Source of the DNA: Ruminococcaceae bacterium UBA2656
Lineage (GTDB): Bacteria > Bacillota > Clostridia > Oscillospirales > Acutalibacteraceae
NCBI GenBank assembly: GCA_002359465.1
Contig: DENA01000035.1
Span: forward strand, 52,186-79,408
Direction of reading: 5' to 3'
DNA length: 27,223 bases
In this document: in pieces, positions 7,651 to 15,638 of the stretch
How positions within the stretch are numbered: the stretch's first letter is position 1
Layout of the letters: each line of letters begins with the position of its first letter
The notes under the pieces: model-generated
What the model was told of the DNA's origin: nothing
The model's input: only the letters and a program-made list of their open reading frames with translations
The model's database searches: none
Position numbers and translations under genes: made by a program

Positions 7651-9408
7651 ATGAGAAAAACAAAGATTATATGTACTCTCGGCCCTGCGACAGATAATAA
7701 TGATATTCTGCGGCAGCTGATGCTCGCCGGTATGGATGTTGCCCGCCTGAACTTTTCACATCAAACCTCCGCAGAACAAAAAGTGCGCGCGGACGCTGTG
7801 AAAAAGCTTCGCGGCGAACTCAATCTTCCGGTTGCGCTCCTGCTTGACACCAAAGGGCCCGAGATTCGTGTAAGGGACTTTAATCAGCCCAAAATCACGC
7901 TGAAGGCCGGGGACAGCTTTACACTGACCAGCAGGGACATTGTCGGCGACGAAACGATCGCGTCCGTCACTTTTCCGCGCCTTCCGCTGGAGGTTGCCGC
8001 CGGAGCGAGAATCCTGATTGACGACGGCCTGATTGAACAGAAAGTACAGTCCTGCACGGAAACCGATATTCACTGTACGATTGTCAACGGCGGGACCATC
8101 TCCGCCCATAAAGGAATCAATGTGCCCGGCATCAAGCTTTCGCTTCCCTTTATTAGTGAGAAAGACAAAGATGACATTGCTTTTGCAGTACGGGAGGATT
8201 TCGATTTTATCGCCGCATCGTTTACGCGCAGCGCGAAAGACATCATTGACCTGAGAACGGAACTTGAAAGGCACAACTGCCATAAAATCCGTATTATTGC
8301 AAAAATTGAGAATTCGGACGGCGTGGAAAATATTGACGATATCATCCGTGTGTCGGACGGCATCATGGTTGCAAGAGGAGACCTCGGCGTGGAAATTCCG
8401 CTTCAGGAGATTCCCGTCATTCAGAAAAAGCTGATCAAAAAGGCATACAATGCCGGTCTGCAGGTGATTACGGCGACACAGATGCTGGATTCCATGATTA
8501 AGAATCCGCGCCCGACGCGCGCGGAGGCGACGGACGTGGCAAACGCCATTTACGACGGAACCAGCGCTATCATGCTTTCCGGTGAAACCGCCGCCGGCAG
8601 CTACCCGATTGCCGCGCTGAAAACCATGGCGACCATCGCGGAGCGCACGGAACAGGATATTGATTATAAGGGCCGTTTTGAAAAGCGCGATTTCACCGAA
8701 CAGCCCAATGTCACCTCCGCCATTTCCCACGCGACCTGCACGACTGCGCAGGACCTCGGCGCGGTCGCGATTATGACCGTGACAAAGTCCGGCAGAACGG
8801 CCCGTATGATTTCCAAATACCGCCCGGAATGCCCGATTATCAGCGGCACCACAGACCCGACCGTCCGGCGCCAGATGAATCTTTCCTGGGGAGTCGTACC
8901 GATTATGGTGGATGAGAAAAACAACACCGACGAGCTGTTCGACCATGTTGTGGATGTTGCCCGCAGGGACGGCCTTGTCAAAAACGGCGACCTGGTGGTC
9001 ATTACCGCCGGCGTGCCGCTTGGCGTTTCCGGCACCACCAACCTTCTGAAGGTTCAGCTTGTCGGCGACGTGCTGGTGTCCGGCATCGGCGTTACCAAAG
9101 GCGCCGTCTGCGGAAATCTGTGCGTTTGCGCCGATGAGGACGAGGCCCTGAAAAATTGTAAGGACGGCGACATTCTCGTAATCCCGCAGACCAGCAATAA
9201 GATTCTCCGCATCATTAAAAGCGCGGCTGGCATCATCACCGAATTCGGCGGAATGAACTCCCACGCGGCTATTGTCGGGCTGACGCTTGACAAGCCAGTG
9301 ATTGTTGCGGCGGAAAACGCGGTCCAGATATTGAAAAGCGGCACGACGGTCACTCTTGACGCGTCCCGCGGCATCGTGTTCAGCGGAATTGAGAAATGCG
9401 CAATCTGA
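7651..9408 (+). CDS. pyk: Pyruvate kinase with C-terminal PEP-utilising domain
   Basis: Final step of glycolysis: transfers phosphate from phosphoenolpyruvate to ADP, giving pyruvate and ATP. The 585 residues begin MRKTKIICTLGPATD. They contain the substrate and metal region LLDTKGPEIRVRDF, KIENSDGVENIDDII with the catalytic lysine, the loop MVARGDLGVEIP and ATQMLDSMIKNPRPTRAE. The C-terminal regulatory domain includes SGRTARMISKYRPECPI. An extra domain at about 480-585 ends in GGMNSHAAIVGLTLDKPVIV, a PEP-utiliser swivelling motif with its histidine kept. Bacillus-type pyruvate kinases have the same addition. It is a single-gene unit with GGAG 8 nt before the ATG and a strong terminator. Confidence 0.98.
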   Translation: MRKTKIICTLGPATDNNDILRQLMLAGMDVARLNFSHQTSAEQKVRADAVKKLRGELNLPVALLLDTKGPEIRVRDFNQPKITLKAGDSFTLTSRDIVGDETIASVTFPRLPLEVAAGARILIDDGLIEQKVQSCTETDIHCTIVNGGTISAHKGINVPGIKLSLPFISEKDKDDIAFAVREDFDFIAASFTRSAKDIIDLRTELERHNCHKIRIIAKIENSDGVENIDDIIRVSDGIMVARGDLGVEIPLQEIPVIQKKLIKKAYNAGLQVITATQMLDSMIKNPRPTRAEATDVANAIYDGTSAIMLSGETAAGSYPIAALKTMATIAERTEQDIDYKGRFEKRDFTEQPNVTSAISHATCTTAQDLGAVAIMTVTKSGRTARMISKYRPECPIISGTTDPTVRRQMNLSWGVVPIMVDEKNNTDELFDHVVDVARRDGLVKNGDLVVITAGVPLGVSGTTNLLKVQLVGDVLVSGIGVTKGAVCGNLCVCADEDEALKNCKDGDILVIPQTSNKILRIIKSAAGIITEFGGMNSHAAIVGLTLDKPVIVAAENAVQILKSGTTVTLDASRGIVFSGIEKCAI

Positions 9409-9438
9409 ATTCCAATATAAGGAATCGGTATCCTGCAT

Positions 9439-9486
9439 AAAAAGAATCCGGCATCGATGCTTCAAACACGATGCCGGATTCTTTTT
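9439..9486. terminator. Shared bidirectional terminator between pyk and the M18 aminopeptidase gene
   Basis: AAAGAATCCGGCATCG (9441-9456) pairs perfectly with 9469-9484 to form a 16-bp stem with a 12-nt loop, flanked by A-runs on the left and T-runs on the right. It stands between convergent genes and can stop transcription from both sides. Confidence 0.93.
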
Positions 9487-9499
9487 GCACTTCCCGCTG

Positions 9500-10912
9500 T
9501 TACTTTGCTTCGTAAAACGCCTTAATTCCCTTATAGGTCATATAAACATCCAGTTTGGAGACAACCTCGAACGGCGAATGCATGGAAAGGACAGGAACGC
9601 CGACGTCCAGAACGTCAACATTCAGATTCGCGATATACAGCGCCACGGTTCCGCCGCCGCCGGCGTCCACCCTGCCCATTTCGCCGATTTGCCACAGCAC
9701 GTTATTTTTATCAAAAATATTCCTGATTTCAGAAACAAGCTCTGCGGTTGCCTCACTGGAACCATTCTTCCCTCTGGAACCGGTATACTTGGCCATACCT
9801 ACACCGTTGTTGATATAGCAGGAATTGTTCGGCTCATACACGTCGGCGTAGTTCGGGTCAAACGCGGCCGTGACATCGGTGGAAAGACACTTTGATTTAC
9901 TTAACACATGCCGGGACTCCAGGCCCTCCGCCTGCGCCATATCCGAAATAAAATAACGCATAAACTGGGAGTTGAGACCGGTGTTTCCGTCGCTGCCGAT
10001 TTCTTCCTTGTCAGCCAGAACGGTGAGAATAGTGTTTTCAGGTGTTTCTGTATGCAGCGCGGCCAGCAGAGCCGGATAAGCGCATACTCTGTCGTCATGA
10101 CCGTAAGCGCCGATCATGCTGCGGTCAAAACCGACGTCAACCGCTTTGAACGCCGGTACAAATTCAATGTCCGCAGATACAAAGTCTTCCTCGGTCATGC
10201 CGTATTTTTCATGAATGAGCCTCATGACGTTGAGTTTCACCAAATTTTCTCCCTCGTCGGCCCTTACAGGACGGCTGCCGAAAACGATGTTCAGATTTTC
10301 GGCTTCAATGGCTTTGGAGAGCTTTTTTTCCATCTGCTCGGAGCTGAGATGCGGCAGTAAATCCGTCACACAGAACTGGGGCTCCCCTTCTTCTTCGCCA
10401 ATGCGGATTTCAACAGAAACACCGTCTTTCCGCACCACAAGCCCATGCATTGCAAGCGGAATTGCCGTCCACTGATATTTTTTGATTCCGCCGTAATAAT
10501 GGGATTTAAAGAACGCCATATCGTCTTTCTCATAAAGCGGATGAGGTTTTAAATCCAGTCTGGGCGAATCAATATGAGCTGCGGCGATACGAACGCCGTT
10601 TTTACAGCCATTCCGGCCGATTACCGCAAGGATAAGCGCTTTTCCCCGGTTGTTATAATAAACCTTATCGCCTGCTTTATATTTTTTTTCAGGGTCAAAG
10701 GGCACAAAACCAGCCTTTTCAGCCGCCTTTAAGGCGTAGACAACCACTTCGCGTTCCGTCTTTGATAAGTTTAAAAACGCTTTGTAGTCCTCACAAAATT
10801 CATCGGCTTTTTTTACGGTTTCATCCTCCATCTGAAAAAAGCCGTTTCTCCTGTTGACCAAAAGCTCTTCCGTAAGCTTTTTCAACTCGTCCTTGTCAAA
10901 TTTTTTAGCCAT
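9500..10912 (-). CDS. apeA: M18-family aspartyl-type aminopeptidase
   Basis: Cytoplasmic zinc aminopeptidase of the M18 family, which trims N-terminal residues from peptides. From the ATG at 10912 (GGAG upstream) the protein has 470 residues. Metal and catalytic motifs are present: IAAAHIDSPRLDLKP, containing the H-x-D ligand motif; LADKEEIGSDGNTG, with the catalytic Glu-Glu pair; SADIEFVPA; and SAFDPNYADVYEPNN-like text near residue 370. The ending has GGGGTVALYIANLNVDVLDV and LSMHSPFEVVSKLDVY, with a ligand histidine. It is last in the prfA operon; its start overlaps the transglycosylase gene by 8 nt, so the two are probably translationally coupled. Confidence 0.93.
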   Translation of the reverse strand: MAKKFDKDELKKLTEELLVNRRNGFFQMEDETVKKADEFCEDYKAFLNLSKTEREVVVYALKAAEKAGFVPFDPEKKYKAGDKVYYNNRGKALILAVIGRNGCKNGVRIAAAHIDSPRLDLKPHPLYEKDDMAFFKSHYYGGIKKYQWTAIPLAMHGLVVRKDGVSVEIRIGEEEGEPQFCVTDLLPHLSSEQMEKKLSKAIEAENLNIVFGSRPVRADEGENLVKLNVMRLIHEKYGMTEEDFVSADIEFVPAFKAVDVGFDRSMIGAYGHDDRVCAYPALLAALHTETPENTILTVLADKEEIGSDGNTGLNSQFMRYFISDMAQAEGLESRHVLSKSKCLSTDVTAAFDPNYADVYEPNNSCYINNGVGMAKYTGSRGKNGSSEATAELVSEIRNIFDKNNVLWQIGEMGRVDAGGGGTVALYIANLNVDVLDVGVPVLSMHSPFEVVSKLDVYMTYKGIKAFYEAK

Positions 10913-11501
10913 CGATATTTTCTCCTTTGCTGTTAAATTGATATAGTTTGCTGTAGTTATCATAATTCTTTAAAACAGCGTCGACATATTTTTTGGTTTC
11001 CTCGTATGGAATATTGTCAAGCACGGCGCCGTCTTTAGAAATATTCGGATTTTTCAGCCACGCGTTCACAGTACCGATTCCCGCATTGTACGCGCTCAAC
11101 GCGGTAGCTTTCCGGCTGTACTTTTCAAGCAGCATGGACAGGAGTTTACATCCGTAGCGGATATTGACCTCCGGCGTATATAGATCCTGTTCCGTATATT
11201 TTGTATCGCTCTTCAATTTGGTCTGCACCCATTCAAAAGTATCCGGCGTCATCTGCATCAATCCGACGGCGCCGGCATGGGACCGGGCGTTCGGATCAAA
11301 ATTGCTCTCCGCCTTGATAACGGAATAGACCAGCGCGGGATCAAGCCCGTTCGCCGTCGCCTCTTTCGCCACGATATCCGTATATTGAAGCGGGTACGCT
11401 TTTTTCATAAAAAAATCATACCCGCGGCTCAGAGCGAAATATCCCAGCAGCAGAATTGCCGCGGCCGCACAGGCAATCAGTATTTTCTTAAATATTTTCA
11501 T
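10905..11501 (-). CDS. Membrane-anchored lytic transglycosylase (SLT domain)
   Basis: Cleaves peptidoglycan glycan strands to anhydro-muropeptides at the outer face of the membrane. The 198-residue protein has a basic start and one hydrophobic segment (about 5-24) that anchors it. The SLT domain follows: VYSVIKAESNFDPNARS with catalytic E65, GAVGLMQMTPDTFEW, and TALSAYNAGIGTVNAWL near 134-148. The length and layout match short Firmicutes Slt proteins. Its start overlaps the coaE stop in the form ATGA, and its end overlaps the aminopeptidase start by 8 nt. A wall enzyme in a translation/CoA operon is a conserved-looking but functionally unexplained arrangement. Confidence 0.93.
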   Translation of the reverse strand: MKIFKKILIACAAAAILLLGYFALSRGYDFFMKKAYPLQYTDIVAKEATANGLDPALVYSVIKAESNFDPNARSHAGAVGLMQMTPDTFEWVQTKLKSDTKYTEQDLYTPEVNIRYGCKLLSMLLEKYSRKATALSAYNAGIGTVNAWLKNPNISKDGAVLDNIPYEETKKYVDAVLKNYDNYSKLYQFNSKGENIDG

Positions 11502-12103
11502 GCATAATCTCCGATGATCTGCTCTAACAGCTGATTCACTTTCGTCTGGATATCCCCGGCGCTCATGGTCCCTTCAAGCAGATACTGTGCGCGGCTGTTG
11601 TAATATTCACTTTCCTGCTGCGTGCCCATGCGCGCCCTGGCAAGCTCGGGGGAAATGGAATCGCGGTTTACAATGCGGTACAGCCGTACCTCCGCCGGGG
11701 CGGTGACGGCCACGGAAACGGTACAGAGCGAATCGGCCCCGCTCTCAAAAAGGAGAGGAGCGTCCAGAACAACCGCTTTCACATCTTTTTTCCGATATTC
11801 AGCGATTTTACGTACAATTTCTTCTTTAATCAGCGGATGGGTAATCGCATTCAGCCTCTGCTCTTTTTTTTTGTCCGCAAAAGCGCGCTGCGCCAGCAGA
11901 CCCCGGTTCAGGCTGCTGTCCTGCCCCACAATATCATTCCCAAATTCTTTTTTTAAAGCCGCCAGACATTTTTCGTCCGCTATGGTCCGGCGGGCAATTT
12001 GATCGGCGTCTATGATAAGGCAGCCTGCTTCCCTGAATGCGGCAGCCACGGTTGATTTACCGGCGCCGGTCGGACCCGTAAGACCGATTACCAGATCAGT
12101 CAA
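11498..12103 (-). CDS. coaE: Dephospho-CoA kinase
   Basis: Phosphorylates the 3'-hydroxyl of dephospho-CoA with ATP, the last step of coenzyme A synthesis. The P-loop GLTGPTGAGKST lies at residues 7-18. Then come the substrate-binding LIIDADQIAR, THPLIKEEIVRK, and the LDAPLLFESG motif with the conserved aspartate and phenylalanine-glutamate pair. I choose TTG at 12103, giving MTDLVIGLTG, because GAGGTG stands 7 nt upstream. The longer frame from TTG at 12118 would begin inside that site. It overlaps the end of the sua5-type gene by 8 nt and shares an ATGA junction with the next gene. Confidence 0.95.
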   Translation of the reverse strand: MTDLVIGLTGPTGAGKSTVAAAFREAGCLIIDADQIARRTIADEKCLAALKKEFGNDIVGQDSSLNRGLLAQRAFADKKKEQRLNAITHPLIKEEIVRKIAEYRKKDVKAVVLDAPLLFESGADSLCTVSVAVTAPAEVRLYRIVNRDSISPELARARMGTQQESEYYNSRAQYLLEGTMSAGDIQTKVNQLLEQIIGDYA

Positions 12104-13118
12104 GACGAAGCACCTCAAATCCAGCCGCGCGGATCAGGCGGTTATAAACAGCCAAACCCACACCCTTCGGTTCCGGACAGCGCGCATAAACGGTTTTGGC
12201 GTGAATTTCGTCCAGCCGGCGCAAAGCGTCAAAAAGCCCGCGGGCCTGCTCGCTGTAATTATCCTCCCCGCCGTAACAAACGGTCGGAACCGTCAGCGCC
12301 TCGGTTTCCCCGCTGTAACAGAGCGCGGCAACACCATCCCCGCGGTGACCGTTCACATAATTTTTATATGCGTCAAAACTTCCGTCGATAATAATTACGT
12401 TCGCTTTCGGTGAATAATGCTTATACTTCATACCGGGGGAAGAAACGCGAACCCCTTCTTTCAGCGGATTTAACACCGCGCTGTCCATTTCCACCGTGCC
12501 GAGGACCCCGCGGAGCTGCTCCAAGGTAATGCCGCCCGGCCTTAAAAGGCGCGGAGGTCTGGAAGCAAGCGTGATAACGGTTGATTCAACCCCAACCCCG
12601 CAGGGGCCGCCGTCGACGACCGCACCTATTTTCCCGTCCAGATCATTCAGGACGTGCTCCGCCGTCGTAGGACTGGGATGGCCGGAAAGATTGGCGGAAG
12701 GCGCGGCGAGCGGAACCCCGGCGGCATCGATCAGCGCTTTGGCAGCCGGGTGGGACGGGAAGCGGATTGCAACCGTGCCGAGCCCCGCGCTCACCTCGTC
12801 CGGAATTTTATCCGACTTCGGCAGGATCATCGTCATCGGACCGGGCCAGAACGCTTCGGCCAGTTTTTCGGCTTCGGGCGTCACTTCCCGAACCAGCTGG
12901 TAAATCTGGTCAAAATCTGAAATATGTACAATCAAAGGGTTATCCATCGGCCTGCCCTTCGCGGCAAAAATTCCCGCGACAGCTTTGCCGTCCAGCGCGT
13001 TGGCGGCCAAGCCGTAAACCGTTTCCGTCGGTATGCCGACCAGGCCGCCGTCCCTCAGGATTCGGGCGGCGGTCCGGATATCTTCTTCATTATTTGCGTT
13101 TAGCCTTAGGGTTTGCAT
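12096..13118 (-). CDS. tsaC: L-threonylcarbamoyladenylate synthase (Sua5/TsaC type)
   Basis: Makes threonylcarbamoyl-AMP from threonine, bicarbonate and ATP, the donor for the t6A37 modification of ANN-decoding tRNAs. The 340 residues form the long Sua5 version. The YrdC domain (about 1-205) has GLVGIPTETVYGLAANA, IFAAKGRPMDNPLIVHI, AFWPGPMTMIL, VAIRFPSH and AAPSANLSGHPSPT. A linker with LLRPGGIT and SPGMKYKHYSP leads to the C-terminal Sua5 domain. The gene starts 3 nt after the prfA stop and ends inside coaE. The other t6A genes (tsaB, tsaD, tsaE) are not in the window. Confidence 0.95.
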   Translation of the reverse strand: MQTLRLNANNEEDIRTAARILRDGGLVGIPTETVYGLAANALDGKAVAGIFAAKGRPMDNPLIVHISDFDQIYQLVREVTPEAEKLAEAFWPGPMTMILPKSDKIPDEVSAGLGTVAIRFPSHPAAKALIDAAGVPLAAPSANLSGHPSPTTAEHVLNDLDGKIGAVVDGGPCGVGVESTVITLASRPPRLLRPGGITLEQLRGVLGTVEMDSAVLNPLKEGVRVSSPGMKYKHYSPKANVIIIDGSFDAYKNYVNGHRGDGVAALCYSGETEALTVPTVCYGGEDNYSEQARGLFDALRRLDEIHAKTVYARCPEPKGVGLAVYNRLIRAAGFEVLRLD

Positions 13119-13121
13119 TCT

Positions 13122-14216
13122 TTATTCTCTCTCTTCCGACTGGTTGTCAATGGTATTTTGAAGCTTCGCGGCTCTGTCCGCCGTAATCAAAGCGTCTATA
13201 ATCTCGTCAAGGCTTCCATTTAAAATATCGTCAAGCCGATAAATCGTCAGACCGATGCGGTGGTCCGTCATCCGCCCCTGCGGGTAATTGTAGGTGCGTA
13301 TCCGCTCCGAGCGGTCTCCGGTTCCGACCTGTGACCTGCGTTCAGAGGCAATTGCCTCATCATGCTCCTGCTGCTTCGCCTGAAGCAGTCTGGAACGCAG
13401 GACTTTCATCGCTTTGTCCTTGTTTTTATACTGGCTCCGCTCATCCTGACATTCCACCACCGTACCGGTAGGCAGATGCGTTATGCGGATGGCGGACGAG
13501 GTTTTATTGATGTGCTGTCCGCCCGCCCCGCTGGAACGGTACGTGTCGATCTGCAGGTCCTTCGGATTGATCTCAAGCTCCACCTCATCGGCCTCCGGCA
13601 GAACCGCGACCGTGGCGGCCGAGGTGTGCACTCTTCCCTGCGTCTCGGTTTCCGGCACGCGCTGTACGCGGTGAACGCCGCTTTCATATTTCAGGCGGGA
13701 ATACGCCCCGTCGCCGGTTATCATAAAGCTGATTTCCTTGAAGCCGCCCAGCTCCGTTTCATTCGCATTCAAAATCTCCGTTTTCCAGCCCTTTGCCTCC
13801 GCATACATACTGTACATGCGGAAAAGGACGGCGGAAAACAGAGCGGCTTCATCGCCGCCGGCACCGCCCCGGATTTCAACAATAACATTCCGGTCGTCAT
13901 TTGGATCCCGCGGCAAAAGCAGGATTTTTAGTTCTTCAGAGGTTCGCTCAATATCGGCTTTTGCGGTCTGAATCTCCTCATCAGCCATCTCTTTTAAGTC
14001 TTTGTCAAGGCCGCCGTCGTCCAAAAGTTCCCTTGCGTCGGACATGGAGCGGACAGCCTGCCGGTATTCCCTGTATTTTTCAACAATCGGGGCAATATTC
14101 TTGTGCTCTTTCATCAATTCGGTATACAGGGTCTGGTTGGATAAAACCGAAGGGTCATACAGCTTCTGGTTCAGTTCCTCATAGCGCTTTTCGAACACTT
14201 CCAAGTTTTCAAACAT
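13122..14216 (-). CDS. prfA: Peptide chain release factor 1
   Basis: Recognises stop codons UAA and UAG in the ribosomal A site and triggers peptide release. The GGQ loop [20 protein letters not shown] lies near residues 227-246; its glutamine is the site usually methylated by PrmC. The flanking [15 protein letters not shown] and [14 protein letters not shown] motifs are typical. The codon-reading loop should lie in domain 2, around 180-200. I choose the second of two adjacent ATGs (14216), 7 nt from AAAGGAG; the first (14219) would be only 4 nt away. No prmC gene accompanies it here, unlike in many bacteria. Confidence 0.97.
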   Translation of the reverse strand: MFENLEVFEKRYEELNQKLYDPSVLSNQTLYTELMKEHKNIAPIVEKYREYRQAVRSMSDARELLDDGGLDKDLKEMADEEIQTAKADIERTSEELKILLLPRDPNDDRNVIVEIRGGAGGDEAALFSAVLFRMYSMYAEAKGWKTEILNANETELGGFKEISFMITGDGAYSRLKYESGVHRVQRVPETETQGRVHTSAATVAVLPEADEVELEINPKDLQIDTYRSSGAGGQHINKTSSAIRITHLPTGTVVECQDERSQYKNKDKAMKVLRSRLLQAKQQEHDEAIASERRSQVGTGDRSERIRTYNYPQGRMTDHRIGLTIYRLDDILNGSLDEIIDALITADRAAKLQNTIDNQSEERE

Positions 14217-14256
14217 CATTTTTCTCCTTTATTAATGTTTATAAAAAATAAAGGAG

Positions 14257-14454
14257 CTACAATTCATGCTGCGGTTCTTCCCTGATGATCTTTTTTATGT
14301 TTTTTTCGCATTTCAGTCTTGGGACCATAATCTCATGCCCGCAGGAAGTGCAGCGAATTTTAAAATCCATTCCGGAACGCAGAACAAGAAAGGTTTTACT
14401 CCCGCAAGGATGCGCTTTCTTCATTTGTAAAATATCGCCCGGCCTGACATCCAT
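14257..14454 (-). CDS. DUF951-family small zinc-ribbon-like protein
   Basis: A 65-residue protein beginning MDVRPGDILQMKKAHPCGSK, the DUF951 signature. It continues with IRCTSCGHEIMVPRLKCEKNIKKI. Cysteines in HPCG, CTSCG and LKC could bind a metal. Function is unknown. Proteins of this kind occur widely in Firmicutes and look nucleic-acid or ribosome related, which is inference only. ATG at 14454 has GGGGTG about 6 nt upstream; the GTG nine bases earlier lies within that site. It is probably the first gene of the operon that continues with prfA. Confidence 0.9.
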   Translation of the reverse strand: MDVRPGDILQMKKAHPCGSKTFLVLRSGMDFKIRCTSCGHEIMVPRLKCEKNIKKIIREEPQHEL

Positions 14455-14504
14455 GTTAAGCACCCCGCTTTCTCAAATAACACTCTTTAGAACATATATG
14501 TTAT

Positions 14505-14534
14505 AGTATATCACTAAAACAGCATAACCTACAA
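14505..14534 (-). promoter_or_regulatory. Promoter of the DUF951-prfA-tsaC-coaE operon
   Basis: On the minus strand TTGTAG (14534-14529) and TATACT (14510-14505) are separated by 18 nt, about 50 nt before the DUF951 gene. It is divergent from the birA promoter, and the two -35 boxes are about 20 nt apart. Confidence 0.6.
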
Positions 14535-14552
14535 TATATTTTTGGTATTTGC

Positions 14553-14582
14553 TTGCCTGCGCACTATAAAAAAGGTTATAAT
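14553..14582 (+). promoter_or_regulatory. Promoter of birA
   Basis: TTGCCT (14553-14558), an 18-nt spacer and a perfect TATAAT (14577-14582), with the coding start about 35 nt further on. No obvious BirA operator palindrome overlaps it. Confidence 0.65.
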
Positions 14583-14615
14583 TTAATCATGATACTGAAT
14601 AAAAGGCGTGATTGT

Positions 14616-15596
14616 ATGTCCACAAAGGATGAAATACTAAAATACCTGCAAGAGCACAACCAATATGTTTCCGGGGAGGAACTCAGTGAACAGTTGCTGG
14701 TTTCGCGTACTGCAATCTGGAAAAATATAAATACGCTGAGAAACTGCGGTTATGAAATTGAGTCTATGACAAACCGCGGCTACAGACTGGTATCCTCTCC
14801 TGATATACTAAAGCCGGAGTTAATTCTCTCCGGCTTAAAAACGAAATCATTGGCTAAGAAAGTTTTCTGCTATGACAAGATTGACTCCACAAATGAAGAG
14901 GCAAAAAGGCAGGCACTGACCGGCGCGCCAGACGGCAGCCTGTTTATTGCGGAACAGCAGGACGGCGGCAAAGGCCGCCTTGGGCGCACCTGGAATTCAC
15001 CTGCAGGAACAGGGCTCTGGTTTTCGGTTTTTTTACGGTCAAGCCAATTGCCTTTACAGGTAACAAATATTACTTTGTTTGCCGGACTTGCCGTCTGCCG
15101 CGCAATTCGAAGTCAGACAAATGCCGCAGCTATGATAAAATGGCCGAACGATGTCGTGATCGGGAGCAAAAAGGTCTGTGGCATCCTGACTGAAATGGCT
15201 GCAGAGGTAGATCGGATTGAATATGTCGTTGTTGGCATCGGTGTCAACGTAAATATTGAGAGTTTCTCTGACGAGCTGTCTGTAAAGGCAACCTCCTTGC
15301 GTATTGAATGTAACCATCCAGTTGACCGTATACCGTTGCTTCAGAAAATTCTGCGTGAATTTGAAAGTGTTTTGAATGAGTATTCTTCAAATCCGGAATC
15401 AACCCTTGCCGATTATAAAACGCTCTGTGTTTCCCTGAACCGCAAAGTTCAATTTACAAAGGACAAAACCACGGTCTCCGCCACGGGGGTGGACATTGCA
15501 CCGGACGGCAAACTGATTGTACGTTGCGAAAACGGCGAGCTGATCTCCATCAACTCCGGTGAGGTTACCATTCAGGGTATATACGGGCAGACATAA
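14616..15596 (+). CDS. birA: Biotin-protein ligase / biotin operon repressor (BirA, two-domain)
   Basis: Activates biotin to biotinyl-AMP and attaches it to carrier proteins such as acetyl-CoA carboxylase. The long N-terminal domain suggests it also represses biotin genes. Residues 1-60 form a winged helix-turn-helix (SGEELSEQLLVSRTAIWKNI, NRGYRLV). The ligase domain follows with DSTNEEAKRQA, the adenylate loop GGKGRLGRTWNSPAGTGLW, MIKWPNDVVIGSKKVCGIL and VVGIGVNVN. A small C-terminal domain closes the protein. The start at 14616 fits the usual N-terminus MSTKDEILKYLQEH with AAAGG about 9 nt upstream; the earlier ATG at 14589 would add a non-family extension. Total 326 residues, normal for group II BirA. 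Confidence 0.96.
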   Translation: MSTKDEILKYLQEHNQYVSGEELSEQLLVSRTAIWKNINTLRNCGYEIESMTNRGYRLVSSPDILKPELILSGLKTKSLAKKVFCYDKIDSTNEEAKRQALTGAPDGSLFIAEQQDGGKGRLGRTWNSPAGTGLWFSVFLRSSQLPLQVTNITLFAGLAVCRAIRSQTNAAAMIKWPNDVVIGSKKVCGILTEMAAEVDRIEYVVVGIGVNVNIESFSDELSVKATSLRIECNHPVDRIPLLQKILREFESVLNEYSSNPESTLADYKTLCVSLNRKVQFTKDKTTVSATGVDIAPDGKLIVRCENGELISINSGEVTIQGIYGQT

Positions 15597-15599
15597 AAA

Positions 15600-15635
15600 C
15601 AGGCTCGCTGCTTTTACGGCAGCGAGCCTTATTAT
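15600..15635. terminator. Bidirectional terminator between birA and glnS
   Basis: GGCTCGCTGC (15602-15611) pairs perfectly with GCAGCGAGCC (15619-15628), with one more A-T pair at the base and a 7-nt loop. An A-run on the left serves minus-strand transcripts and TTATTAT on the right serves birA. The two genes converge here. Confidence 0.9.
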
Positions 15636-15638
15636 ACA

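Noticed and set aside
7756..9465. 569-codon open frame on the strand opposite pyk
   Set aside because: It is an antisense shadow of a strongly coding gene. Codon bias of pyk keeps stops out of this frame; it has no ribosome site and no recognisable domain.
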